The notes beneath the pieces were generated by a model. That model saw only the letters and a program-made list of their open reading frames with translations, did no database searches and was not told where the DNA came from. Of a stretch of DNA of 64,000 bases, positions 22,801 through 35,755 are shown one piece after another. Source of the DNA: Alisma plantago-aquatica (lineage: Eukaryota > Streptophyta > Magnoliopsida > Alismatales > Alismataceae). The position numbers and the translations under genes were made by a program. How positions within the stretch are numbered: position 1 is the stretch's first letter; each line of letters starts with the position of its first letter. The stretch covers positions 1,407,448,694 to 1,407,512,693 of the forward strand of contig OY856412.1 in NCBI GenBank assembly GCA_963693085.1. Direction: 5' to 3'.

Positions 22801-23074
22801 CAAGGAAATCACTAATTATCAGATGAGAGAGAAAATATGACATAAAAGCCTTTATCCTCATTTTCTTCAACAAAAAGGGCATAGATATATATATGAAGAC
22901 ATTTTCTTTAAATAAAACAAGTATAATAGGGCAATTGAACACAATAAGTGATTTTGCATAACTAAATATGGGAAAAATTGCATTTGAGTCCTCAACAATT
23001 ATCTAAATTAGAAAAGAGCATGCAAGGACTAAAATAATTTGGAAATTTTGCATAATTAAGATTGGGGTGTTACA
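19900..23074 (-). repeat. LTR of the gag-only element, left (3')
   Basis: 3175 bp, TGTAACACCCC to GGGGTGTTACA. It has a repeated TGGGATTTCTCCCTCTT motif near 20570-20640 and a GC-richer core at about 21180-22440. All ORFs in it (20200, 21306, 21752, 22047) recur in the right LTR and carry no known domain. Confidence 0.95.
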
Positions 23075-23090
23075 ATACTACCCACCTTAA
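23075..23090 (-). other. Polypurine tract of the gag-only element
   Basis: The minus strand reads TTAAGGTGGGTAGTAT directly before the left LTR. The preceding GGACGAAATTTATT is usual just upstream of Tekay-type 3' LTRs. Confidence 0.85.
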
Positions 23091-23212
23091 ATAAATTTCG
23101 TCCTCGAAATTTCCTAGGGTTTCTACCCACCTTAAGGGTTTCACATAAGCATACAAATCTTTCCATAAAAGGAGAATACATAAACAAAGCATTATGATTA
23201 AACATAAATTAC

Positions 23213-24280
23213 TCAACTACCCTTACCTTGATCATTTTCCTCTTCTCCATCATACATTTGCATGGTGAAGAGCCTTGGTTTGACCTTGGGTGGAGGATTA
23301 GGGTTCCTAGCTTGGTTGTGGTTGGGATCCTTCTTTGCAAGCTTAGGGCAATTAGGCTTGATATGCCCTTCCTCACCACAATAGTAGCAAACAGAAGTCC
23401 CAAACCTACAAGGACCACCATGGTTTCTTTTACACTTGGGGCATGGGGTTCTCCCATTCTCAATGGAAGGCTCAGGGGCTTTTCTCTTGTTGTTTGAGGG
23501 TGGAGGGGTTTGATGGGGCTGATGGTGATGATTGTTTTGGGGTACCTCTTTCTTATGATTCCTCCCAGGATGCTCCTCCAATTCTAGGGCTGCATCCAAG
23601 GCCGATTGCATGGTCCGGTGTCCTCTACCAGACAAGGCAAAACTTAGGTCGGGTTTAAGTCCTCTAATGAACTTCTTAGCTCTCTTTAGCTCAGTGTACT
23701 CAGGACCATACTTTTGGAGCTTACGGAACTTCATGGCATACTCAGTGACAGTCATGTCACCCACTTGCTTAAGGTTAACAAACTCATCCTCCTTCCTTTC
23801 TAACATGGCTTCGGATACATAATGGTCATTGAAGACTTCTACAAACTCATCCCAAGAGAAAGGAGGGTCATCATCTTCCCTAGAGGCTAAGAGGTTTTCC
23901 CACCAAGTACGGGCTGCACCCTTGAGCATATGGGTGGCAAATCTAACCCTGCTACGTGGGGGACACTCTAGGTCTCTAAAGCAATGTTCCATGTTGCTCA
24001 GCCACTCCTCAGCCTTGGTTACTACATCAACCTCATCTTCACCATGGAAAGCATCAGGTTTAATCTTCAAGAAGTCTACGAGGGAGATCTCATGTGCTCT
24101 AGGTGGAGCTCTAGGTTGAAGGGCATTGGTCAAGGCTTCTACTAGGGCATCTAGGGTGATTGGTGGAGGGACGTGGTTCATGTCATCAGTCTTATCACCA
24201 CTAGAGGATCCGTGTGAGTGCCTTGACTCACCAACCTTCTCCTTCCTCTTAGGGGCCATCTGAAAGGGTAAACATAACAT
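23213..24280 (-). CDS. gag: GAG protein of the gag-only retrotransposon
   Basis: A single uninterrupted 355-residue ORF, the only long intact protein in the window. It would form the capsid particle that packages the element RNA. MAPKRKEK at residue 8 is an equally likely start, because the first seven residues are hydrophobic and unlike known GAG starts. Residues about 65-230 form the retrotransposon GAG (capsid) domain, with LKGAARTWWENLL and FIRGLKPDL as landmarks. Two Cys/His clusters follow near residues 285-315: CPKCKRNHGGPC, then CYYCGEEGHIKPNC (CX2CX4HX4C zinc knuckle). The C-terminus is short and acidic (YDGEEENDQGKGS) and stops 138 bases before the LTR, where protease would be expected. 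Pol is absent rather than frameshifted. The intact frame and near-identical LTRs agree with recent activity. Confidence 0.95.
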   Translation of the reverse strand: MLCLPFQMAPKRKEKVGESRHSHGSSSGDKTDDMNHVPPPITLDALVEALTNALQPRAPPRAHEISLVDFLKIKPDAFHGEDEVDVVTKAEEWLSNMEHCFRDLECPPRSRVRFATHMLKGAARTWWENLLASREDDDPPFSWDEFVEVFNDHYVSEAMLERKEDEFVNLKQVGDMTVTEYAMKFRKLQKYGPEYTELKRAKKFIRGLKPDLSFALSGRGHRTMQSALDAALELEEHPGRNHKKEVPQNNHHHQPHQTPPPSNNKRKAPEPSIENGRTPCPKCKRNHGGPCRFGTSVCYYCGEEGHIKPNCPKLAKKDPNHNQARNPNPPPKVKPRLFTMQMYDGEEENDQGKGS

Positions 24281-24335
24281 GATATTAGAACATAATATGA
24301 ATCTCTAATGTTGCCTTAGTGGCCATCTATTCCTT

Positions 24336-24347
24336 GCTCTGATACCA
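24336..24347 (-). other. Primer-binding site of the gag-only element
   Basis: The minus strand reads TGGTATCAGAGC, a perfect complement of the initiator tRNA-Met 3' end, four bases inside the right LTR. Confidence 0.95.
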
Positions 24348-24351
24348 TTAA

Positions 24352-27300
24352 TGTAACACCCCTCCCTAGGGTTTCTTACGTAACCAGTGGAAGCACAGCC
24401 TAATCCCCAACATTATCCATAATGTGGGGTACTTGGCATATTTGGGAGGAAATGTCACATACATGATCTCATGACAAGAAACAAATAACACTTGGCATTA
24501 TTAAAACATAGATTCATACATAAGTTCTTGGAATAAAAGCTACATCAATTTTCCAAAGATATACTAAACATAAACTAGATAATGATAGGATCTCCATAGA
24601 TGGACGTCCCACCAGGCAACAAATCCTTGGATCTCTAGGTCCTTGGTACTCTCAAGGTTGTTCCTTCTCCTTGGCTCCAACTCCTGCGGACATCTCGTCC
24701 CCAGCCATGCACAGGAAAACAAACATCGTAAGTAAGCAGCATTGGCATATTATAAGACATAAAAATAAATATACAAGTGACTTAACATAATCATGAACAT
24801 GCATTAACATTAATCGTTTCTTAATGTCTTTTACATAAAGAAATTTACTAGAAAAATATGCTCCTCTCTTAATGCCCCATAAGGAGCCCATAAATGCTCG
24901 GAAAGCCCATAATTGCTTGGAAAGCCCATAACAAGGTGCATATAAATCTAAATAAATTTCTATTATTCATGATCTTTCTTAAACTTCACTTATCTTCTTA
25001 ATACCTTAAACTTAATCTTAATTGGGATTTCTCCCTCTTGAACATGGTTGGGATTTCTCCCCATGACCATAATGGGATTTCTCCCTCTTAAGCATGATTG
25101 GGAAACTTATTCCCTCTTAATCTTAATTTCTTGTATCTTAATCATAAACCATAATCTTAATGGGATTTCTACTCTTAGACTTAGCTTATAACAACCAACA
25201 TCCAATAATCATGTATATTGAGGAAAAACATGTACTTTTCAAGACTTCAACATAAAAGAAGCATAATATATCATAATCATTCAAAAATGCAAATTTACTA
25301 TACCAAAGGCATGGCCTGCTTACCTTGAACTAAATCACCTAAGTCAAACCTAGTTTGACTGATTGGATCCCCTTAAACACCTGAAATTAACATAATTATC
25401 ATTTATCATATATCATTAAACCCTAATTTACTCATATAAAATTTGAGATGTAAAATCAGTAAAATCAGTCGATAAAAACTAGAAAATCGGATTCCTCATC
25501 AAAAATCCTTTCCAAAACATATTTTTGCGTATTTTTCTGATAATCAGGCGATTTACTACGAATTTCTAAAGAACGGACCAATAGCAAATCAAGAAAAAGC
25601 CACGTGTAAATCTATATATTCAAATCCTGGAAAAGGGGCCCGCATCTGACTTGGCCCAATCGGGCTTGGCCAACTAGGCCGCGATGCTCGCCTCTGAGGA
25701 CTTGCTATCAGAGAAGGGAGGACCAGTGAAATCCCAAAAATACCCCTCTCAACTGAACACATCAATAAAGAAAACGAGGGGGCCAGGGGTCATTGCACAC
25801 CCTGGTTTCTTCCCTGCCTGCTCTTCGCGAGCCATGGATCGAGCACCTTGTATGAGCATTTAGCTCCCGATCCAGAGTCGCCGGTAGAGGGTCTCTATAG
25901 TTACCAGGGCATCGAGCGAGTTCACCAACCCATGACGGAGGCACTGAGCTGAGCCACTTGCTCAGGCGTGGACTGGAGCTCGAGAAGCTCCTTGGCCATG
26001 GCGGCACAGTAAAAGCTACGAACTGGAGCCAAGAAAGCACCACGATGAGAGCATGTAATCGAGAGCTAACGATCGATGAGGGTAAAGTGGGCATCATTTC
26101 CTGAATCCCACAGATCAAACAAAAAGGGCGAGGAGCCCTGAGCCCTCAGGCACGCCGGAAAACCAAGCAGAACAGAGGAACATTCGTGAACCCGTAACTA
26201 AAGGAAATCAGACCGAAACACATATGCGGTGATTGGAAAATGATCGTCGAGGACAGGAGAAGAGATCAGAGGTAGTTCCGAGGTTGGAGGGGCACTGGGT
26301 TGCAATGGCGTCTAGCGTCGGCAAGCTCCCTTGACCCGATCTATAGGGTACAACGATCCGAGATGACAGGGGGGAAACGGGCGATGGGTAGCAGGTCTCG
26401 GGATGGTCGGGATGCTTTTCCAAAAGCCAATTTGCACAACGGCGGTGCAGAAGATAGGAAAGCGACCGAGGTTATCGGAGATCCAAATCGTGTAGGGTGA
26501 GACTATAGGGGGTACCTGGGACGAAATTGGAAGAGGAGAAGGAAACTTCGGGACCTCTTGGTGCTTATGGGGTGTTTAAACATACGAGGAGGGCTCAGTA
26601 ATGGCGGCTGCAACTCTTCTGTGGAGAGAGGCAGCGAGCCCCAAATGGGCATCTCTTCTATAGGGCACGAGAGCACGCGAGCAGGGGCTCGTTGGGTTCG
26701 GGAGAGAGAGACGAATTCAATGGCGAAGAAACGACGTGAAACCGTCGAGGAATGACCGAGATCGACTGCGAGCATTCAAGGTAGTTAAAACAGGTGCCGG
26801 CTCGTGAGAAAAGCGGAGGTAGGAGAGAATACGAGTGCCGTTGGATCTTGATCCAATGGTCACCGTGTACGCGTGCAAGAAAAGTAACGTGTGACGCAAT
26901 GTAAATGCGGGACTATAGCTTGAATGGGCTACATAATTGAAATTTCATTCAAATCTTAGTCAATTAATATTCAAACCTCTATTAAATCAATTGAAGGGTC
27001 AAACAAGGTCATAATGGGTTCAAATTTGAACCATAGGCAGTTTGGAAGGTGTAGAATATTCTCATGCCATTAGATTTTCGTGCTTGTACTCGTTTTAGGC
27101 CTAAAATAACAAAAATCCTTATGTGTACTTAAATGACCATGATAAAAGCAAATAAAGCCATTAATTTTTCAAATAAAAATTATAAAACACAAAAACGTGC
27201 CCTAAACATTATTTCCTCTCATTTGACAAGATGGGGGCCATTAAGCAAATAATTACACAAGGAAATCACTAATTATCAGATGAGAGAGAAAATATGACAT

Positions 27301-27531
27301 AAAAGCCTTTATCCTCATTTTCTTCAACAAAAAGGGCATAGATATATATATGAAGACATTTTCTTTAAATAAAACAAGTATAATAGGGCAATTGAACACA
27401 ATAAGTGATTTTGCAAAACTAAATATGGGAAAAATTGCATTTGAGTCCTCAACAATTATCTAAATTAGAAAAGAGCATGCAAGGACTAAAATAATTTGGA
27501 AATTTTGCATAATTAAGATTGGGGTGTTACA
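24352..27531 (-). repeat. LTR of the gag-only element, right (5')
   Basis: 3180 bp, colinear with 19900-23074 and about 99% identical by eye; the largest indel is a few bases near 25477. As the 5' LTR it should hold the promoter; the GC-richer core at about 25640-26900 is the likely transcribed leader or promoter zone. Confidence 0.95.
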
Positions 27532-30120
27532 CTCGGGGTGTGAGGAACGGTCGTGGGGGGAGTGGCCACTGTCAAGGTGTGAAAGGAGGGTGAAAAGGCC
27601 AAGTGTAGGTGGTGGCAACGGCCATGGCAGGATGCCACGGTCGTGTTGGGTAAGTGGCACCACGGACGTGGTGGGGTACCACGACCATTTTGGAGGAGGA
27701 AGTCTTGATCGTGGGGGGCAGGACATGCAATTTCTCTTCTGTTGGCCACGATCGTGGTAAGTGGCCACAGTCGTGGTGTCTTCAATGGACCATGGCTGTG
27801 GTTGATGGCCACGTTCATGGTGAGTTTGGTGCAGCAACCTGACATCTTAGACGATTCTTCACAATAATTGACACAACTCGTGGCCATGGGGCCACGATCG
27901 TGTTGTGATCTCCAGTGGCTAAACGAACTTCAATTCACATCATCCATGGACTTCTTTGCTTGATGATGAATCTTTGCCATTAGGGGTAGGTTGAGGGAGC
28001 TTTGGGGCCTTCTTTGGACCCCTCCATGAGTGGAGGAATCCTAGAACTCCTTCCTTCTCTCTCACCCATCCAAAGCATGGTCCAAGTACCTAGAAATAGT
28101 GCAAAGAACATCCATAAGTGCATTTCATAGTAATACTCAAATTGAGGGATTTAACTTGCATTCTACTATGTTTAGATGTGAATAAATTACAAAATGGCAC
28201 AAGATGGAGCCCTAAAATAGGGCTGCATCACCACCCTAAACTTAAAACATACTTGTCTTCAAGTATGCTCCAACTTAATCTCTATTTTCAATTTTCTTTC
28301 AATAAACAAGAGTGATAAATGCATAGCAACAGAAAATTATTAACTACATGGTCTTGGAAGTGACTAAGTGCAAGTGTTCCACCTCTCTCCACTCCTCTTT
28401 CACATACCAATCATGAAATGAGCATTGAGCATACAAAGTTCAAATATAAAGCATAGAATACTCAAGTTGTCCATATGTCCTTCATATCATTCCGGGTAAA
28501 CTATTTCATGTTTTTGTTAATCAAAGATGATGACGAGTATTGTTTCGCTTTCATGCATTCAGTCTTATGCCTTGAACAACACTAAATGACCCATGTGGCT
28601 GTGGAAAAGGGTAAAGTGAGCTAGATTTGATGTTTTCTAGCTCAATGGGTATGAAAGTAGAAGAAAGGGTTGCGGAAAGGTTTTTAGAGTGCTATTACAT
28701 AGAGCACTCATATTTTCTTTATTTGAATGCTCTTAAGCGGGAGCATCCTTTTATTTTCTTTTTTCTTTCTTTTTCTTTTCTTTTCTTTGACCTTGGTGTA
28801 GATAGGGCATATGGTGGATAGAGCAAAGTGGGGAGATAAAGATATGGCCACCCCCAAACTTTTGGAGGTGGCCAAGGTTGATTATGTGTACTAGGGCATC
28901 CTTTCATGAGGTAGAGAGGTATGAATATGGTGAGTGAAGAGTCGGGTCAAAGAGGGGCCATTAGTGTAGTCTTCAACATAAGATTCCCTGCATGAAAGCT
29001 AATCCAACAATTCATCAAATGACATCACACCACATGATAGAACAACATGACATTCACATTTCTATTAAGCGATTCCATAGGCTCTAAGCGTTTGTAGCTT
29101 GCTCAATTCACAAAACAATCAAAACTTTCACAAACTTGAGAGAAGTGGTGCACATGTAAAAAGTCAACAAACAAGACCACGTAGCAATAAACTCTAAGAA
29201 ACAACATGCATTTGTCAAAGGATTAAAGATTTCATTTCAAACATTGGAGATTAAGTAAAAACATGATTTTTGGGCAAGAACATTCAAGTTTGGGCAAAAT
29301 TGGCCAAAATGGTGTCAACTTGCCTTCAATCACATCTAAACCTAACTTTTAAGGAATTTAAAGCATAAAATAGAAAATACTAGTTAAAACATGCAAAATT
29401 TATCAAAAATCTACATGATATGCAATGCATGGTAAAAAAATGGAAAAAAATTAAAAAGTTATGCAAAAATGCATAGAAGTAAGCTATAAGTATGCATGCA
29501 TACAAGCAGACACACAGGTTCACAATAAACAAGTCTGAAGGTTAGTCAGACTGTTTGATCATCTTGCAAAAAATTAGCACAAGGTACATAGATAAAAATG
29601 GAGTGAACGAAGGGCTTACCGCCCTACCACCCCAAACTTTTAAATCATGTTGTCCTCAGCATTAAATATAAGTTTAGAATAGTAGGGTAAAGGGCATGGA
29701 GTTACGGAAGACAACCACCAAGAGATGGAGTGATCACAGTAGCACTAGGAGGGAGGGGTAAGACCACCACGGCTGTGTTGAACAACACGGTCGTTCTGTC
29801 TTGCCAGTCACATGGTTGTGTTGGGTGGTACGGTCGTTCTGGACTCCTTCCTATAGCTCCTCTATTGATTTGCAACCTTCTCTCAACTTTGATCTTCTCC
29901 TTGGCTATACCCTTTGTGCATCACCTTTTCTTCCTTGTACATGTACTAACATGATTCACAAATAGAAAAACTATCAAGTATGGTGTGTGTGTGTGTTTCT
30001 TGGAAAAAAAAGTATGATAAATGAACAAGGTTTGAGAATCTCAAACCATGTGGGTTGCCTCCCACAAGCGCTAAATTTAGAGCCTTCAGCTAGGCTTTTT
30101 GTTCTTCCATCAATCAACCA

Positions 30121-30755
30121 TGTATCCTCTCAGAGTGCATCAGTTAGATCCATTAGTCATATCAAGACATGGAGATATAGTTCTAATACTATGTGTATGG
30201 ATACAGGCATCCTAGATTAGTCTTATGGAAATTTATGCAGCTATAGTTGATCTATTTCTCATGCATTGTGATATATATCCTTCATGCATCTAAACATAGG
30301 TTAGTCTTATGGAAATTTATGCAGCTATAGTTGATCTATTTCTCATGCATTGTGATATATATCCATAATGCATCTAAACATATGTTTAGAGTAGTCATTA
30401 TTATTATGTGAGATTGCTATGTTGTGAGAATGTTATCCATGCATGTTTAGTGTAGTGTACGTGTTTTCCTTCTTTTAAAATATGTATTGAGTGTATGAAA
30501 TCTCTAGAGAGGGTGATAATAGAACAAATTCAACTCATGCAACTTAAAACACAAGAATGGTTAATTGTAACCTACTTAAAGAGATATTACAATAAGAAGA
30601 ATAAAACAAGTAGTCAACAAAGAAGCAACCACAAAGGACCACAAAATCTATCGTGATTCTAACCTAAAATGTCATGGAACCATTACCTAGTTATTTCCAA
30701 CCAAGGTTTCTCAAGTTATACTTTTTTATAATTCCAACACCAGTACAAAATACAA
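30121..30755. repeat. Segment S, copy 2
   Basis: It matches 19313-19863 and 43840-44392. It carries its own 84-bp tandem duplication (30217-30300 and 30301-30384, starting TTAGTCTTATGG), absent from the other two copies. No gene is supported. Confidence 0.85.
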
Positions 30756-32396
30756 TGGTTGATTGATGAAAGAACAATAAGCCTAACTGGGGGTGTGGGG
30801 AACGGTCGTGGGGGGAGTGGCCACGGTCAAGGTGTGAGAGGAGGGTGAAAAGGCTAAGTGTAGGTGGTGGCCACGGCCGTGGCGGGGTGTCATGATCGTG
30901 TTAGGTAAGTGGTGCCACGGCCATTTTGGAGGAGGAAGTCTTGATCGTGGGGGGCAAGACGGGCATTTTCTCTTCTGTTGGCCACGGTCGTGGTGCCTTC
31001 AATGGACCACAGTCGTGGCTGATGGCCACGGCCATGGTGAGTTTGGTGCAGCAACCTGACATCTTAGTCGATTCTTCACAATAATTGACACAACCCGGGG
31101 CCATGGGGCCACGGGCGTGTTGTGATCTCCAGTGGCAAAATGAACTTCAATTCACATCATCCATGGACTTCTTTGCTTGATGATGAATCTTGGCCATTAG
31201 GGATAGGTTGAGGGAGCTTTGGGGCCTTCTTTAGATCCCTTCATGAGTGGAGGAATCCTAGAACTCCTTCCTTCTCTCTCACCCATCCAAAGCATGGTCC
31301 AAGTACCTAAAAATAGTGCAAAGAACGTCTATAAGTGCATTTGATAGTAATAATCATATTGAGGGATTTAACTTGCATTCTACTGTGTCTAGATGTGAAT
31401 AAATTACAAAATGGCGCAAGATGGAGCCCTAAAATATGGCTGCATCACCACCCCAAACTTAAAACATACTTGTCCTCAAGTATGCTCCAACTTAATCTCT
31501 CTTTTCAATTTTCTTTTAATAAACAAGAGTGACAAATGCATAGCAATAGAAAATTATTGACTACATGGTCTTTGAAGTGACTAAGTGCAAGTGTTCTGCC
31601 TCTCCCCTCTCCTCTTTCACAAACCAATCATGAAATGAGCACTGAGCATACAAACTTCAAATATAAAGCATAGAATACTCAAGTTGTCCATATGTCCTTC
31701 ATAGCATTCCGGGTAAACCATTTCATGTTTGTGTTAATCAAAGATGACTACAAGTATTATTTCACTTTCATGCATTCAGTCGTACGCCTCGAACCACACT
31801 AAATGACCCACTTGGTTGTGGAAAAGGGTAAAGTGAGCTAGATTTGATGTTTTCAAGCTCAATGGGTATGAAAGTAGAAGAAAGGGTTGCGGAAAGGTTT
31901 TTAGAGTGTTATTGAATGGAGCACTCATCTTTTATTTATTTGAATGCTCTTAAATGGGAGCATCCTTTTATTTTCTTTTTGCTTTCTTTTTCTTTTCTTT
32001 TCTTTGCCCTTAGTGTAGATGGGGCATATGGTGGATAGAGCGAAGTGGGGAGATAAAGATATGGCCACCCTAAACTTTTGGAGGTGGTCAAGGCTGATTA
32101 TGTACACTAGCGAATCCTTTCATTAGGCAGAGAGGTATGAAGATGGTGAGTGAAGAGTCAGATCAAAGAGGGATAATTAGTGTAGTCTTCAACATAAGAT
32201 TTCCTGCATGAAAGCTAATCCAACACTTCATCAAATGATATCACACCACATGATAGAACAACATGACATTCACATTTCTATTAAGCAATTATGTATGCTA
32301 TAAGCATTTGTAGCTTGCTCAATTCACAAAACAACCATAACTTTCACAAACTTGATAGAATTGGTGCACATGTAAAAAGTCAACAAACAAGACCAC

Positions 32397-35300
32397 TGTT
32401 ACAACCCACATTGAGGTTAGTCAGTAAGTACCTTGATTAGTGCTAAGTACCTTGTTAAACATCATGGTTAATCAAGATAAACTAAGATGTGAATCATTAG
32501 TCGAGATTGATTCATTTGATGTAATTAATGTTAATTGCAGTGTCAAACATTAAGTTAATTACCTAAGATGATTAACCTAGATAAGATGGTTTAATTATTG
32601 TGTTTTTATGCCTTGAGAGTGTAGAGGATCTCATTCTTGAATTTTTGCAAAAGAAATCACTTCAATTGGACCTTTGAGGCAAAAGTTATGCCATTTTCAA
32701 GTTCTTTGGACCTATAGTGCAATTTACCCATAACTTAATAACCCCTTTTCACCTTTCCCTTATCTCTTTCACCCGATCGACAGGCACCGCTTGAAGTAGG
32801 CGCACAGAGTAGCAGCCAGGTCGATTGGCCGCAGTAGAGGGAGAGCTAGGACGGGCGATTTTGACCCCATAGCTTCGTTTTAGCAGCGCCTCGCCTCCAC
32901 TTCTTCCTTCCTTCACCCTTTCCTTGCCCTAGCGGCGCCCTAGCGCCACCCGACCAGCAGCAGGTGTTGTGTTGACCAAGCAGCAGCAAAAGCAACCGGT
33001 TAGGGCCTTGAGAGGGCCGTTTCAGTGGCGCCTTGCTTCCCATCTCCTTCCTCCTTCCTTTCCCTTTCTCCTTGCTCCATCTGGCGCCCAACTAGCAAGG
33101 GTGGTGCCCCTACTAGCTTGAGCAGCAGCAGCTGTAGCAACAGCTAGGAAGTCATTTGGGTGCAAGGAGAAACACCAAGCAACTCCCTCAACTTCGACTT
33201 TGAGTTCCATGCTCGAATCTGCAGCTCCAGCCGCATTTAGCACCTAGCCTAGCCCTCTTCTCCTACCTGTGTGTGAGAAAGCAACAGCCTGCTTATAGCA
33301 CGTTCGTACCAGGGCAGTTCCAAGGTTGAAGACGACCTGCTGACGCCCGGAAACAGGACTCTAGACGTGTTTCCAATTGAATTGCGGTCAACTCACCCAC
33401 CGTGAGTAGAATTTCACTCACTAAGCACGTATAACTCTAATAATCGTACGTTTTGGTTGAAATCGGTATCATTCACAGATATCAGCGTTTACCCAGGTGC
33501 CGAACTATGTCGGCGCCGCTCGATTTCTAATTGCACATTTTATTTATTAATGTTTGCACGGCGCTAATTAGTTAATTGATATGTGTGATTTGGATTATAA
33601 AAATACACGATTGATCAAAACTTAAATTGCTCGATTAAATGTTGAACTCAATAGCACATGACCAGTAACGGCACAGTTTGGGTATAAACCCAGGCTGTAC
33701 ATTTTTAGTAAGTTAATAGATGCTCGATTTCAAAGAAATGATGATGACATGAAAAATATTCAAAGAAAACCTAATGGTACGCTCTCTGTTATATTTAAGG
33801 TGAATGATTTAATATTTACACAAATTGATACGTTCCTCAAAGATATCATTTGAAATTCCCAATTTTTATTAATAAATTGTGCCATGATAAGTGATTAAAA
33901 CTTAATTAAGTTATGTGATCCATAACTCAAGATTAGGGTTTATGCGCACGTTTTTACAATTAATTCTTGTTGTGTCAAGTAAATTGACTTTTAATTGAGT
34001 TATGTGATGCATAACTTAGAATTTGGGTTGATGTGCTCAATTTTTTAGGAATTACAGATAATTTACAAGTGCTACTGACGATTTCTAATATATTGAGTAA
34101 TTAACTCTTGTAGTGTGTTACGATGATCAATTGTATAATTCCAGCGTATATGAGCCAAGTTGATATGAGTTTAGTTTATTTAAGAAATTTCAATATGTCT
34201 GAATGCATGGTATATGGATTACTCAATAATTACAATGTTTTTTAGTAATCAGCTCTGATAGGTCTAGAATGATATTCATGTTGTGATTTGAACTGCAATC
34301 AAATAGACGAGATCCTATAGAAATACCAGAGTCGAGTATAAGTAAGAAAAAGGTTCAATATAGTAAGAGTTTTCTATGAAATAATAAAATTATAGATTTA
34401 AGGGCCCTGACACCGTAGAACCCCTATGTGAGGTATGTGCCTTAGGGGTAAAATGACCTAACCCTGGCAGCATCTAGTATACGGGGGTCGGAACATGCTA
34501 TCAGGTGGCACGGGGGACGAAGACCTAGTGGAAGTCTCCTTAAATTATAGTTTGCAGTATCCAACATCAACTAGAAATCCTAGTGGCACTAGAGTACAGA
34601 AAAGTGTGTCCAACATCAACCAGAAGTCCTGGTGCACTAGAGTATAGAAAAAGCCAATATGTGGCTTGACTCTCTGCCTATGTGCTCAGGTTAGAGGAGG
34701 AGTCCAGTTTACGACACAATAGGAGTGTCGAGGCCAGAGAGCCAGTTTCCCTATTGCAGACTAGGAGAGTAGTCAGACTTAGCTATCCCGGGGTGTCAGC
34801 TAAGTCTTGTACGGTGGGATCGTAGTTCACACCGAGTCTTCATATGTAGAGTATACTGCATATGATCAAGGTATAAGATAAAATATGTTCATATAGGTTC
34901 ACAGAGTTTCTTATAAGTTAAAAATTTAAGAAATATTTGAGTTAGTTTCACAATAGTTGTCCTTTAAATGAAATTTTAATATTCTCTATTATTTAATCGT
35001 ATCTACAGCTTTGCACCAGTTGTTATCTTAATGAAATGTTGACATCTCCTGTCGTTTAAATTATATTATTTAGATCTTCTCAGTATAGTATTATCTTGTA
35101 TTTTATTCCAATTAATAAACATAAAATGAGTTATCTGTGATGGTTGGGTGAAATTCTATTCACTGAGCCAGTAGCTCACCAACCTACTGAAACATTGTTT
35201 AGGTCAGCGTCAGCATGAGGAAGCTGAAGAATCGTATCACCCAAGTTCTTAGAAGGTAGTTCATAGTTAGATAGAGGTCTCTTAGTCATTTCCCCTCAGT

Positions 35301-35608
35301 TCTTGGGCATGTGATGTGGTAGTGAGATAATGTAATGTAATATGTAGTTTAGATTTCAGTTATCTGTTGTATTTTACTTTCTGCATGAACAATGCAATAT
35401 TTCGTGTAAGTTTGTTTTTCTTCCAAGTAAGGTTAATGGTAAGTTGCTTCCACGGTTTTATTACGATCTTATGTTATTTAAGCTATTAGGTTTTTCCTTT
35501 AAGTTAATTCTAAGTAACTAAGTAAAGAAAAGGTTAAGGGTGGTTTACTGAGGGTGACTCCTCGGTCTCTGGGGTCATTAGAGATGGCACAGGGATTGGG
35601 GCGTCACA
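32397..35608 (+). repeat. Left (5') LTR of the Tekay-type element
   Basis: Starts TGTTACAACCC and ends GGCGTCACA. A GC-richer stretch with many AGCAGC runs lies at 32770-33560. Two 49-bp direct repeats start with CCAACATCAAC at 34561 and 34610. Minus-strand ORFs at 32846-33243 have no known domain. Confidence 0.93.
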
Positions 35609-35615
35609 AGTTTTT

Positions 35616-35627
35616 TGATATCAGAGC
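35616..35627 (+). other. Primer-binding site of the Tekay-type element
   Basis: TGATATCAGAGC, one base different from the initiator tRNA-Met complement TGGTATCAGAGC, seven bases after the left LTR. Confidence 0.88.
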
Positions 35628-35755
35628 ATAGGTTGAGTACGTAGTTACTCTAAGTCAAGGTCAGGGGATGATAAGAGACCAATAGGATTAGGACTTAGGT
35701 GTTTTCCTTCCAACTGCAATTTTCTAATAGGGAGTGTTCTGTTATACTATAGCAT

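Larger units (their letters stand above)
19900..27531 (-). mobile_element. Gag-only large-LTR retrotransposon (TR-GAG-like), complete
   Basis: Two direct LTRs of about 3.18 kb flank an interior of only 1277 bp. A perfect initiator-Met PBS and a purine tract place it on the minus strand. Five-base duplications CTCGG stand at 19895-19899 and 27532-27536. The uninterrupted second copy of the target (30756-30800) confirms a clean insertion. The interior holds one intact GAG ORF and no protease, RT or integrase. The LTRs differ at roughly one site per 80-100 by eye, so the insertion is recent. The architecture matches the non-autonomous class described as TR-GAG. LTR and tract wording suggest derivation from a Tekay-type chromovirus, which would have to supply the enzymes. 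Confidence 0.93.
19864..30120 (-). mobile_element. Athila-derived unit A, copy 1 (interrupted)
   Basis: Without the inserted gag-only element, unit A1 is about 2.6 kb: 19864-19899 plus 27537-30120. It consists of a short inverted end, the outer part of the Athila-like LTR (to 28230, GGCTGCATCA), the PPT and the noncoding internal region. It corresponds to 9757-12355 of the element at 9.5-16.4 kb but lacks the gag-like part. The two ends are inverted copies of about 35 bp (TGGTTGATTGATGGAAGAAC and its complement, ending 30120). Small ORFs inside (27460-27887, 28118-28315, 29730-29954) are repeat artefacts. Confidence 0.8.

Noticed and set aside
32846..33243. Ala/Gly-rich minus ORFs in the Tekay LTR
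   Set aside because: They arise from AGCAGC and GC-rich leader sequence, and the right LTR equivalents have changed freely.
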